DNA from: Actinernus sp. WN-2022
Taxonomy: Eukaryota; Cnidaria; Anthozoa; Actiniaria; Actinernidae
Direction of reading: 5' to 3'
NCBI GenBank assembly: GCA_030867875.1
Contig: JAOWCC010000655.1
Location: 10,996,269-11,060,268 of the forward strand
DNA length: 64,000 nucleotides
The notes under the pieces were generated by a model. It was not told the origin of the DNA and did no database searches. It saw only the letters and a program-made list of their open reading frames with translations. The position numbers and the translations under genes are program-made. This document shows positions 33,987 through 45,082 of this stretch, one piece after another (the stretch's first letter is position 1; each line of letters starts with the position of its first letter).

Positions 33987-33993
33987 GCACGAG

Positions 33994-36283
33994 TAAGTGA
34001 TTTTTTTATATTCATGTTTAATTGATCGTTTGCATTGACGTCACAAAAAAAATTACCTCAAGAAAAAAATTATATTAGTAAAATATTTGTAATGCTGTGT
34101 ATAGAGCAGGTAAAAATAGAGAAATGGCCGAAATTTTGGAGCAATAGAGTACTTCGTAACCGAGCTGTTGGCCAAATATAGCCAAAAACGTACTCTACAA
34201 ATAAAGCTGTTTTCCCCTCCCCATCAATATGATTAGCATTCACTTCAAAATACTTTAGATATCACTTTTAAAGGTTTATCAAGTCTAAAATTTGAAATTG
34301 GCCGAAATATATGGATTTCCTTGACATTTTAATAGGAAACACGCTGACCTGGCTGTCACAAAATTCAAAGTACTGTAACTCAAAAACAAATCACCGTATC
34401 GACGTAAATTTTTCGGAGAATACTGAGAATACCGATATCTAAATCATATTAAAAGAACAGCTTCATATATCTCATAGTTTAGATTTTAGCATTTTGATGA
34501 CGTCACATGCAAAGGGTCTATAGGAAATGACCGTACTCTATACAAACGTATTTGTGGCTAGTCTTCCCTTTGTCCCTCCCTGGGGTTGAAAATGGGTAGG
34601 ATTTTTTTTAGTTTCAGGGTTTGGTTTTTAGAAGGTGTGTATGAGAATTTGAGAAAATGCATTATTAATGAACCAACTTCGAAAGATCACTTGAAAAGCC
34701 CTTACAAATTGTGCAAAATTATCCATTTAGCTCAGGTGTATTTACACTCGTTCTTAATGAATGATCTGGAAATGGGTAGGATTTTTTTTTATTTCAGGGT
34801 TAGGTTTTTAGAAGGTTTGTATGAGAATTTGAGAAAAGGCATTATTAATTAACCCAGTGGTGGGGTATTCTGCAATTGCTCCAATATGGCATATTATACT
34901 GCACAACAGGTGGGGATATTACCAGGCAATAGTGGGGGAAATACCAGGGTTTTTCATAGTTTCTTACACCGACCCTCAAGCATTTACCACACATTTGAGG
35001 AAGTTGTCTGTGGTAGGGATATGGGAATTACTGCACATATGTACATGACAAAGCAAAGCACTCCAGCTACTGGAAGTCAAGGCAAATTCGGCACTCTTTT
35101 AGAGGCTTGGAGCTGAAAATGTAAAGCATATCGACGGACAGGTTTATCAGATTCCTGCCAAATATTAAGCAGAGTAGGTGAGTCGTGAAAACAATGAGTC
35201 GTAAAAATCATGTTTACGATTACGACTTGCATGATGTCAATATATTATGTGAGTCCTAAAAGTAACTTCATCCTTGCAGAGTAATGAAATATACAGAATA
35301 AGTACATGTACCTAAGTTAGATATACAAATGTGGCTCCACCTTTTGCACAAACAAATAAATAATGAAATACAAATAACAACATTACTATTATAGCAACTA
35401 TTCTAAGGGAAAGCCTACATTAAACTATAATATTCTTGTAGCTTCCTACGAGCTGTAGAATTTGTGGCTATATGGGCTGGGACAATACCAGGCCATTGCC
35501 AGCCAGCTGTGTTTAGGACATACACCCCATCACCAGGCAAGCAGTTACCAGCCAGCAGATCAGAAGCAAGGGCACGATAGTGTTGGTGTATTCATAATGT
35601 ACCACAATAGCTAACTTTATGCATTGCTGCATGTTATTCAATGAAACTTCTATCAACATAAATGCATCAATCAATGTCACTTATTAGCATTTCAAAGAGG
35701 TAATACGTTAAAATGGAAATTATATACATGGGTGATATAAAGTGTATATATATAATAGGGAGTTTGCACAATGCCAAGTGGTAATAATGTGCATGATAGA
35801 TCCTTAGCCTCTCTTGGGTGTAGAAAAACAAAATGCTTGTAAGTTGCATCCACTGTTACTCGCTATAAGGATGTGCCATACATACAATTGTGCCTCCGTT
35901 AATTGAATTCTAAGCATGCCTGATACCCCTGGGAATTTCACTATTTATAATATTTCTTGCAAATGTTCCACTGTCGGACTTACAAAGCCTTACTCAAGTA
36001 CTGTAAAAAGTGTTAAAATAAACAAAATCCCCATCCCCAGGACTGGTTGGTTGGTTGACCAATGTCCCATCCTTTCCCGGATAGGGGGGATTGGGCACAC
36101 TTGGAATTGATATACATTAGTGGTGGTGTGTGCTTTACAACTGAGGCTTTCTTTGGTCTGACTTGCTAAGATTATAGTGATATCATTCTACTAGTTGTAA
36201 AAGGCTAATATAATACAATTTATTATTTACAACTTTGCTTTTTGATAGTGGGGGATGGTCAGTTATACATGTATGGTCAGTAA
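33994..36283. other. Kolobok interior without recognised gene
   Basis: It contains a direct repeat of about 85 bp (34586-34673 and 34766-34853; gaaaatgggtagga..ttgagaaaa) and single TGACGTCA sites near 34037 and 34497. Frames up to 88 codons come from the repeat. No motif recognised. Confidence 0.4.
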
Positions 36284-36735
36284 CTATTCACAAGAACTTT
36301 TAGGGTGTCCCTTTTTTGGGCTGTCCACATTTGCTGCACACAGGAGCCTTTCGTTTTTGGATTGTGCAGCAGAACATAGTGTAAGCCCCATATTTTGCAC
36401 TTTGCCCCATAGAGTCAAATGTCCTGTCCCCACACCACACCCTTCATTTTCTTAATTAGTTTGTTCACAAGCACGGTTCTATAGCTTTCCCAGTACTGTA
36501 AGATCACCGGGAACAGGAACTTCTTTTGGTGAATAAAGTATGTCCTTATATCATAAGCACATAGCCCCATGTGTCTGAACACCAGCGACACCTTGCTTAT
36601 GGAAGCCCCAGCCACGAGAACAGCTAAGCTGGGCAAGATGTTACCAGCTGGGCACTTCCCAAGGACCAATGGCTGAGACTGCCATTTGAATGCATTTTGC
36701 CCAGATTTTGGACAATGCTGGCATACCGTCACCAT
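36284..36735 (-). pseudogene. Kolobok transposase, internally deleted
   Basis: The frame starts with MVTVCQHCPKSG and WQSQPLVLGKCPAGNILPSL, continues with SKVSLVFRHMGLCAYDIRTY and FLFPVILQYWESYR, then needs a frame change to reach the catalytic GD..FDSMGQSAKYGAYTMFCC, which carries the first Asp of the DDE set. Immediately after it comes a C-terminal zinc-like KAPVCSKCGQPKK, followed (after one extra A in an A6 run near 36312-36317) by GHPKSSC and a stop. The several hundred residues normally between these blocks, including the other acidic catalytic residues, are missing. Cannot be active. Confidence 0.75.
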
Positions 36736-37569
36736 GGTACCATTACGTCTGATGCTTATGATGCTTGGTTTCCTTGCCCTTAAAGTAAAACATTGTGAAC
36801 AATGCCATCAGCATGCTAATAAACACAATGAACTTGGGCTTTTCATGGGCTGGTTGGCCTGGTCGAACTCTGATTTTTTTTACCAGCTTTTAGTTTAAAA
36901 TTGTATAGTCACATTTTATATATCTACAGCCAAATATGTTGTCAGTAAAATACAACATCTTAATTGCCCATCTTAGAATAATATACAATAAATTATTGTT
37001 GTATCTACAGTACCTAACATTATTTGGAGAATTATTTCCTTGGGATTCCTGATCACTTTCTTCATCATCCTCTGCTATCGGTTTAGGCAGGAGAGTACCC
37101 TGGTTCCAGAGGTTTTCTAGAAAGAACAGCCGCGGAGAAAGAGCCGTTCTCTCTCTAGAAAACCTCTGGCTCTGGAGAGCTAGAGTGCAATGTTTACATT
37201 TTGCCTCATTAGCATAAATAAAAAAACTTCAAGAATCAAATTAAACTTAAAGATACAAACAAACAGACTCCACAAATCGAAAGAGAATGCCACACTTAGT
37301 AATCACTGAAACTTTGAGAGTAATATATTTAATCTTTTCGGATAAATTAGCAAAATTATCAAAACAGTAATGAGTATTAAAATTTACAAAGATTATTGTA
37401 AAAGTAGAATGTACAATACTCTTTTTATTACATAATTTCGCACATCCAATATTCAAAAGGAAATAACATTTACTTCCGTACTGCGTACTTTAGTTTACAA
37501 TCTATTTCAAACAATGCGATGTGCACTGTTTTACAAAGGACATTAGAGGGACATTAGAAATGGACTTAC
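36736..37569. other. Kolobok intron or spacer, with a hairpin at 37097-37171
   Basis: On the minus strand an acidic stretch (PKPIAEDDEESDQES, about 37040-37085) may be part of the transposase linker exon. ccagaggttttctagaaag (37097) is mirrored by ctctctagaaaacctctgg (37171), a 75-bp hairpin. Confidence 0.35.
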
Positions 37570-37911
37570 TTGTTTTCGCTGCGAGCACTCGGCGGCGGAG
37601 AGGAAACATCGCGACTAGAACGGCATCCTTGGTCGGAACTGCTCCCCTGATCAATTTTTGTTTCAACTGCGGAAGTTGTTTCGTAGTATCTGACGGACCA
37701 GAGAAAATGATCGACCTGTGCTCGTAGCAGCTCTGCTCAAAGTCAAAGTGAGCCGAACAGAGTTCTTTGATGGGGCAAAACCCTTCCTGTGTTTATGAAC
37801 AAAACGCGTCCACTGCTGTTTCACAGCTTCTTCCTTTCGGAAGTAGTACATAGATATGCCTTCCGTATAGCTGTTATTCTTACAACCGACCTGGTTAGGG
37901 CCACCAGCCAC
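37570..37911 (-). pseudogene. THAP-domain exon of the Kolobok transposase gene
   Basis: MAGGPNQVGCKNNSY and YYFRKEEAVKQQWTRFVHKH match the N-terminal half of the C2CH THAP DNA-binding domain. The second half, ELCSAHFDFEQSCYE followed by GAVPT, is in another frame, so one indel lies near 37775-37785. A GTAAGT donor follows at 37564-37569. Lies near the right terminal repeat, transcribed toward the transposase core. In the family this domain binds the element ends. Confidence 0.7.
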
Positions 37912-38191
37912 ACAATATCGCCGCCGTTCTTTAGCTTTCTCTTATTCTTAATACACTGGTAGCCATGTTTCGCTTTCCGCTGTGTCACGGTTACTACGTC
38001 ACAGGCCCTGTAATTGGATCGTATGGCCGCGCGGGAAATGTAACCATTTTTGAAGCGCTCTGACCGAACTTCTAGGCGAAAAAAATATGCCATGAAATCG
38101 CAACAGGTAAACGAGACCCAAAAATTCGGACTTTTGAAGACTTAATTTAGGATATTAGGAGTTAATATTTTTCATTTCATATACACTTTAA

Positions 38192-38443
38192 TTCAATATT
38201 AACTTTTGGCCACACATTGCTAGGACATTCTGCCTTCCCGCACTGATGCATCTGCAAAGATTCGACGGCCTCTTGCTTTTCCGTTGCCGTTCTTTCATCT
38301 TTTTCACTGTCAACAAGTGTCTCCTTGTTTTGTAGATAACTGGAATTCTCCCTAGTGTTTCCGGCCTTTTCACCAGAGTTTATTTGGACGAATGACCCAT
38401 CATGTCTCATCGACATTGCGCTCTGACTTGGGTTATTTGCCAT
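38192..38443 (-). pseudogene. N-terminal half of exon 1 of the YEEI membrane-protein paralogue
   Basis: The minus strand starts at ATG 38443 with MANNPSQSAMSMRHDG and includes LQNKETLVDSEKDERTATEK and SNVWPKVNIEL, which match the intact exon at 55333-55693 (LQNKEPLVDSERDERTATEK; SNVWPKVNFEL). It stops at the TTAA where the Kolobok is inserted. The frame runs upstream without a stop into an RT fragment (to 38758), giving an apparent fusion that is probably accidental. Upstream flank (38444-38555) is similar to 43113-43225. Confidence 0.85.
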
Positions 38444-38559
38444 AAGGAAGGAAGCTTTGGTATATTGTATTATAAAAGAGTGTCTAGCCCCTAAATCAAT
38501 GGTCAACATTTCGATCTGAACAATATTGAATACCGAATGAATACCAGATTTAAACAAGG

Positions 38560-40181
38560 CCGCGACTTTTGTGCATTTCCATAGAGATGGGAATTTGGAT
38601 GTAGTTATTGACATATTAAATAAACTTGTTAATACAGGAGCAATGATTGTGGCACCACTTTTCAGTAGTCTTGCGCTTATGTTGTCAAGGCCGATGACTT
38701 TGTTTGTCTTTAGTTGAGACAACTGTTTTAACACAAAATCGGTTTCTATTTCTTTCAAGTGGAAAGTTGTTGAAGAGTCTTAATCCTTAGTATTCGAGGT
38801 GGTAATGATATTGAAACGAGCGGCCAAAGAGCGTCCAATACTTGTAAAGAAATCATTTAAACAGCTTGCTAAGGCCTTGGGTTCTGTAATTGTGACTCCG
38901 TCTTTAATCAAGACATCGGGGCCAGAGCTTTTCCCGGATGACTTGAGAGGAAATATTTGCTTTAAGTGATTCCACATTTCCTTTGAATTTCCTTTAGCTT
39001 TTTCGATGAGCTGGGTGAAATACGTTGATTTCGCTTCCTGTGTGTCACGGTTAACCTTCCTTCTCAATTCTCTAAAATTTTGCCAGTGATGCGATGAATT
39101 GGATTTAACGGCTTTACGGTGGTGAAAATCACGTTTCTGCATGGGGGACAAGATATCTTTATTCATCCAGGGACAAGGGATTGCCTTTAAATTTACGACT
39201 TTTAATTGGAGCATGTTCATTGGCAACTTGAGTAAAAAGCTGGTTCCAAGTGAAGATTGCATCATCGATGTCATCAAAGGTTTCAATTACTGACCAAGGA
39301 ATTTTTCAAGGTCCAAAATGAAATATTTTTGGTTGAAAGATTTATAAGAACGGTAATCAATGAGTCTTGGGGGTCCTTTGGGAATACCGGTTTGATGATG
39401 CAAAAGACGAGAGAATGATCACTAAGGCTCAGGTGTATAACTCCAGACTGAGGAATGCGACGTGTATTGTTCACTAATAATAGGTCAATCAATGTACGGG
39501 AATTTTCAGTAATGCGTGTAGAATATTAATTATTTGAGTGAGACCAAATTGACTTGCAAATCTTTCAATAGAACGACGATGTGGATTTCGGTGTTTGGCG
39601 TAATCAATATTAAAGTCTCCAAGAATACAAATATCACAACGGTCCATGTTTTCCAATTTGGAAAAAGCAGTTTCTAGACCAGCAATAAAAGAGTTAACTT
39701 CATGTTCCTCTGGTCTGTAGAAACAGCAAACATATAAACATTTGCATTTTTTTCTTTTGATTTTTATCCAAAGACATTCGGAACCGGTTGGAGCGAAGTT
39801 ATCAAGAACATCGTAAGCAAGGCCATTACGAACATATATAAGGGTACCACCGCCGCATTTTTTGGTTTTGCTAACTCGATCTTTCCTGCAAATTGAATAT
39901 CCGCCGATGGAAATTTCACAGTCCATGACATCATTCGTCAACCAAGTTTCAGATATAGCTAATATATCGAAGTGGTAGTGTAGAAGTAGAGCACGAATGC
40001 TGTCCAATTTATTGTAGAGGCGATTGATGTTGATATGGGCGATTTTTAGACCACGGGTCAGTTTCACATCGGGGAAAGGAAAATTACCAGCAGCAGAATT
40101 GGCTGTGTCTTCAGGTAGTGGACGGCAAGAAGCACAAAACCAAGAAGCGGAAGAATTACTAAGTTCTGAGTATTCATTCAT
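38560..40181 (-). pseudogene. non-LTR retrotransposon C: endonuclease and start of RT, 3'-truncated
   Basis: Minus strand: a WFCASCRP end of a PHD-like finger, then endonuclease LKIAHININRLYNKLDSI, ISETWLT, GGGTLIYVRNGL, CCFYRPEE and ILGDFNID (40181-39489); after a frameshift, TRITENSRTLIDLL and LSLSDHSLVF (39492-39283); linker (39286-38780); in-frame TAA at about 38779; RT start GLDNISARLL and WKCTKVAALFKSG (38758-38560). The RT breaks off there against the flank of the YEEI gene copy. Loss of the 3' side is unusual for LINEs and points to a later deletion. Confidence 0.8.
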
Positions 40182-40186
40182 TCATT

Positions 40187-40955
40187 GCGGGAGGAAAATT
40201 TTGCGGATTGCCGACTCAATTTGTTTTGCGGGAGGAATTTTTTGCGGATCGAGACAGCTAACATTTCTGCTGGGAGGAAAATTTTGCGGATTTCTGGTCA
40301 AGTATAAATAAAATTCAAGGCAGTATCGGTATTAAATTGAAATTTTACTTCCTGACTTACAATTTCGACGGGAAGTTTCTATAGTTGTTGTTCTAGCGCC
40401 AACATGAACATAAACAACGACAAAACCTGAGGGAATTATTGTATACGTACGTTCTTGTAAAAACGTATTAGTCGATTATGATAACAGTCTCCGTTTCTTT
40501 TGAGGACGTGTCTGGAGTTGAATCGGGAATACAGATGCCTGTTGTGCCGGTCGCCTCGGAGTTATGAGAGCACGCTTTATTTGCTGCAGGAATTAAGTCT
40601 GTAGATTAATCCATTGCGTACATGTACTTTGGAATTGACTGTAGGTTGTCAGTCTTTATTTACGACAACTGACGTTGAACGTGACACAGAAGCGGGAAAG
40701 TACGGTTTTCCGTGAGAAGCCGGCTATGTGAGAAGAAAAATGTATTTTATTAACTTTGGCTGGCGTTTCCTATTATGTTCAATGTTAATCCGATATAACC
40801 ATTAAAACAAGATTTACTATATTTTCTCTGGGAGTATATTTTTGCGGCGGAAAATTTTGCGGGAGTTTTTTTCTGCGGGAGTTTTTTTTTGCGGATCGAA
40901 GGAAATCCGCAAAATCCGCAAAAATTAACTGCCGCAAAATTAAACTCCTACACGG
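40187..40955. mobile_element. repeat-ended element with gcgggag..gcggat words
   Basis: The left part has three copies of gcgggaggaaaattttgcgg-type sequence (40188, 40230, 40275). The right part (40835-40950) has several more and ends in the inverse, ccgcaaaattaaactcct. It abuts the 5' end of element C. No target duplication found; the interior is uninformative. Confidence 0.5.
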
Positions 40956-42950
40956 TATGTGTTCGTTGTTTTATATTTAGTAGAACATTTACGTGTTCAG
41001 ATGTACAGATTTGTACGAATAAGGGTGTAATATAGGTATATCAAATAAATACAACATTTAAAAGCTGTTTAGTACCGGGAAAGTTTTGTTTAGTTACTGC
41101 GTCCACTATACATTAACAGCACGTAGCCATTGTCGCGTCGATCTCAGTGCGGGACAGTAACGGGAAATCGTTCCCACAATGCACCCGATATGTTGATATG
41201 TCTGGACACCTCATAATTTTTGCAATTTGCTTTGTATATATAAATTTAATGTAGAAAAAGCGGCAAAAACTAACGATCTACTTCCTCTAGAAGGATCACT
41301 CTGGATTCACAGCTAGTTGTGCGCGTATATTATATGAAGAATTTTAGAAAGTACTACTTCCAACTTCTCACAGTTTCATATTGTATTTTATAAAAAACAT
41401 TTCGGCTTTCAGCCTTCATCAGTTAAAAAGTAAAACTAAAAATTTATATTCAGGTTCAGTGATATATATATACACAGAAAGCTAATACAATAGTGTTTTT
41501 TTTAATGTTGAATAAAATAAATTACTGTTCCTGAAATAAATACAATAGGATTAAAATTCAATGTGAGCAGCCGTAACCAAAACAGTTATGTAATATCGCA
41601 AAGGTTATGTAATACTGCTAAATGCTTTCCAAAGTCAGATAATGTATGTTCTACTAAAGCGCTAATTACTAATTTAGTAAATTGTAATATTTCTAAAGGT
41701 TGTGTAAACTATTTTTATAACATAACCACGATAAACTTAGCGCTCTGATTGGCTAATAGCCGTGGACCATTTGCCCATGGGTTGCACGCTCACGTCGGAT
41801 TTTGTTCACGATTGCACCACATTTTTCTTTTCTATTCCCACGAAAACTATTTTACAGGACATGAAATTAGAGAAAAACTCTAATCCAAGTGAACAGGGAA
41901 TTTTGTTCAGCGACTGTCTTGGAAAATTTTGAGCTTCATTTATTTTCCGAGCTACCGTACCAGAAAAGGAAGATCAGAGTTGGCACGGATTGCAAATCTG
42001 AACGACGGCGAACACGATTTACGAGCTTTTGCACTGAGTTTTGGATCGTGAAACATTCAGAAAGGATGGACAAAAAAAGACGACGAACTGTTCAATCTCG
42101 ATATTTAGAGGTAAAGGGACATCATTTTTGATTATTAATTAACACAATCCAGACGAGTTTTATGAGCTAATTAAAAGAAACCACAATTATGGTTTATTTG
42201 GTAGAAACTAAACTTATAATTATATCAGTCGAGTCGAAAACCGCCGAAGAGCCAGAGGTGTACATAGTGGAATTAAACGAATAAACCTCATTAAAACGTT
42301 CTATGGTGTCCTGATATTAATGCCAACTACAGAATAATGAATATAAGCTCCACATTCAGTGAGTTCATTTTACGAGATACTTTTATTGCCACTTTTCGTT
42401 GTGAAAGTGATTAAACTTACAATTTTAGAGAACAACAAACAAACTTACTTAATAGTTCACTTGTCTCAAGGATATCCCGTACTGGCACAAATGGCAACAG
42501 CAACAAGCCAAAACCAGGAGCTTCAGCTCACAGTTCACTCCAATCTATAGGAAAAATGACGAATTCCAAACTACTGGTGTGTAGATCGTTTTTAATTCCG
42601 CCGAAAGCTATTCAATTTTCAACAGACGAATGAACCCTTTTCTTGATTTTTGCTTTACCAAAGCGATTGCTTCCAACAAAAGGACCGGAATAAATGTCTT
42701 TCTCTTGCAGTTCGATAACTTTTTAGCTAGCTAGGTCTTCTCTTTTCCTTGAGACCAAGGTTTGAATAAACATTTTGTTGAGCAGATATCAATGAATGAC
42801 TTGTTTTTGTACTGCTACTATCGTAGCAGCCCTCAGCTTAATTTATGCGATTGTTTCATGTATTGAGAATTTATCTTTCATCACCAACAAAAACATGATT
42901 TGCTCTTTAATTGTCGTGGTTATGTTATAAAAAGAAATGGTAAACGCCAC
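40956..42950. other. no gene recognised; widely spaced inverted 20-mer
   Basis: tttttataacataaccacga (41716-41735) recurs inverted at about 42914-42933, with weak similarity further out, so these could be the ends of a 1.2-kb element. An 80-codon frame at 41889-42131 (+) is not recognised. Confidence 0.35.
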
Positions 42951-42954
42951 AGCT

Positions 42955-43105
42955 GCGCGTCCATCGAGGTATGGACGCACTTGGGAGGTTGACTAAGCAC
43001 TCAAGAAGCTAGAGTCGCTCTCGGCTTTGCCTCTCGACAGTAGACTTTACGCATCTTTCGTGCTTATCAACCTCCCGAGTGCGTCATAACTCGATGGACG
43101 CACGC
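42955..43105. mobile_element. 151-bp MITE
   Basis: gcgcgtccatcgag..ggacgcac..gggaggttga is mirrored by tcaacctcccgagtgcgtc..ctcgatggacgcacgc with a few differences. Strong hairpin, no coding content. Confidence 0.65.
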
Positions 43106-43112
43106 AATCTCC

Positions 43113-43225
43113 ACATTAGGGTTATTTGCCATAAGGTAGGAAGCTTTGATATATTGTGTTATAAAAGGGTGTGTAGCCCTAAATCAATGGACAAAATTTC
43201 GATAAACAATATTGAATACAGCCGT
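43113..43225 (-). pseudogene. relic of the YEEI gene 5' flank and start codon
   Basis: About 105 bp align with 38431-38545: gggttatttgccataagg, gaagctttg.tatattgt, ttataaaag.gtgt, ctaaatcaatgg, aacaatattgaata. Only the first codons of the gene and its upstream sequence are present. It shows at least one more copy event. Confidence 0.7.
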
Positions 43226-44576
43226 TACCGTTTAACAAAACGTTGCCTAACAAAAGTCAGACCACAATAAACATCACAAAATACTTCTATATCGATTGCT
43301 AAACAATAATTTCATTGCTGTTTATATTGATTGCTATTCATTGCTTATTTGATTGAATCAATCCGGATTTTTTCTGATTGGCTAGAGGCCGAAGAGGTGA
43401 CAGACTCCGTAATATTTAGGAAATTACAGAAAATACTAGAACAATTTCTGGCAGTCATGAATATCTATCGGTCCATCTGTGAACTGCATGTTAATTAGGG
43501 ACAATTAATTTAATATGATCAGGGGTTATGAAGATATTGAGGGATCCCTTAATTTTTTTGGGCCAGTTAAAGGGTGTTCTTGATAAATACTGGAGTTGCA
43601 AGGGGGTTTGGGTTTTTTCACCGCGGCTTTTTTTACTACTACTGGGACGGCGCTCAAAAAGTTGGAAAGATGAAAAAGGGGATAACGAAAATGTTACGCT
43701 CGCAAGATTCATATCTTCATGCATACTCCCTCCCTCGTGACATTATTTCGGGTATATAATGATGAGTTTCAAACAAGAAAGGAAAATGAAAGTTTTGTTG
43801 AATTATTCATGCTCCTCACTTTATCTTTACTTTATTGAATTTCTAATATGTAATACTATCTATCAATACTAATTATTGAGTGAAGCATGTCTCAAACAGC
43901 CACTGAAATATAACTAATATTGCATTGGCTAAAAAATGAATTTACAACAAGAAATGGTATTAAAAGTGCGTGTGAACTGCCACTTTTATGGGATTCTATC
44001 ACACGGCGGCCAGAGTCCCAGGAGAATAAAATATTTATTTTGACCAGGTAAACTCGTTCTGAAACTGCTTCGGCGTGAGGCTAAAGGGACAAAATCTATT
44101 CTTTCTAACCAATATGGCCTCCGCGAGATAACCCCATGATCGTGTCGGCTGCACGCAATGATAGCGACATAATTATTTGCAACTGATATACAATGCAGTC
44201 AGTTCACACCCAGGAATATTGAAAGCCAATCGGCCGAGAAAATATAAAGCTTTCATGTTTTCTAATGTAGATTTGAAATTCAAAGAATATTCTGGGTAAT
44301 TATTTTGATTCATCAACTCCCTTCATCAGGGAGGGAAGAATAATGTTTGCCACGAAGTTTTAAATTCATAATCGAAATTTGGATCACTAATAGTTCCAAT
44401 ACCTAACTGATTCAAAAAATTCAAAATATTAAAACTGAATAAAATAAAATAAAATAAAATAAAGGAACAAGAAAGACTAAACAGCAGGTTCATTTATTAA
44501 TATTCGATTTAACTCTTTCGGGTCCGGTCGTGTTTGAGCTCAATTGGTGAAATCCTGAGTGCTAACACAACCCTCC
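43226..44576. other. no gene recognised
   Basis: A (aaaat)n tract at about 44435-44463. Overlapping frames of 60-77 codons around 43491-43759 lie on both strands without motifs. Confidence 0.35.
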
Positions 44577-44584
44577 CCCCTCAG

Positions 44585-45074
44585 TAGGCTTTAGCACATT
44601 CTGACGGCAGAATTTCGAGCATAATAGGGCCTCAGGAGCAGAAAACGTAATTGGGGCATAATCCGGGCAGAATAGGCCATTTTGCATATTTTGGGGCCTG
44701 GGAACGAGGAAAAGTGGAGACGAGAGGGAGCTGGGTACAAGCAAAACAACGATGGCGGCGGAACAAACAGAAATCATTGACCATGACGAAGAAGGACAAG
44801 AAAGACAGTTGGTTACCAATGCTTTAACTTATCTTAACTTTACTGCAGACTCCGACCTAAAGCTCGTAAACGTAAAATTAGTACTAATCCATGAAAAAAA
44901 CGGAATAATCGGATTGTACACGCTAACACTGCAACTGCCCCAAATTTTCAGAAGCATAAATCCGAGCATAATAGTACTTTTGGAGCATAATTTCGAGCAT
45001 AATAGTCTTTTTTTCGGGCAATTCTTTCGAGCAGAATAGCCTTTTTTTTTTCGAGCAGAATGTGCTAAAGCCTA
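44585..45074. mobile_element. 490-bp element with 8-bp target duplication (hAT-like)
   Basis: Ends taggctttagcacattctg and cagaatgtgctaaagccta, flanked by cccctcag (44577-44584 and 45075-45082). Subterminal words gagcataat / gagcagaat are repeated about eight times near both ends, as transposase-binding repeats in hAT elements are. An ATG at 44752 opens MAAEQTEIIDHDEEGQERQL, which may be a captured first exon; not recognised. Confidence 0.75.
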
Positions 45075-45082
45075 CCCCTCAG

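Larger units (their letters stand above)
32815..38187. mobile_element. Kolobok DNA transposon (5.37 kb), TTAA target duplication
   Basis: Terminal inverted repeats agtgtatatgaaatga (32815) and tcatttcatatacact (38172-38187), each flanked by TTAA (32811-32814 and 38188-38191). Removing it and one TTAA joins the two halves of a gene exon exactly as in the paralogue at 55333. Contents: on the minus strand a THAP exon (37570-37911) and a deleted transposase (36284-36735); on the plus strand a P2X7-like exon (33086-33340). THAP, TTAA and the transposase motif agree on Kolobok. Non-autonomous, carrying a nested CACAGG element at 33602-33986. Confidence 0.85.
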
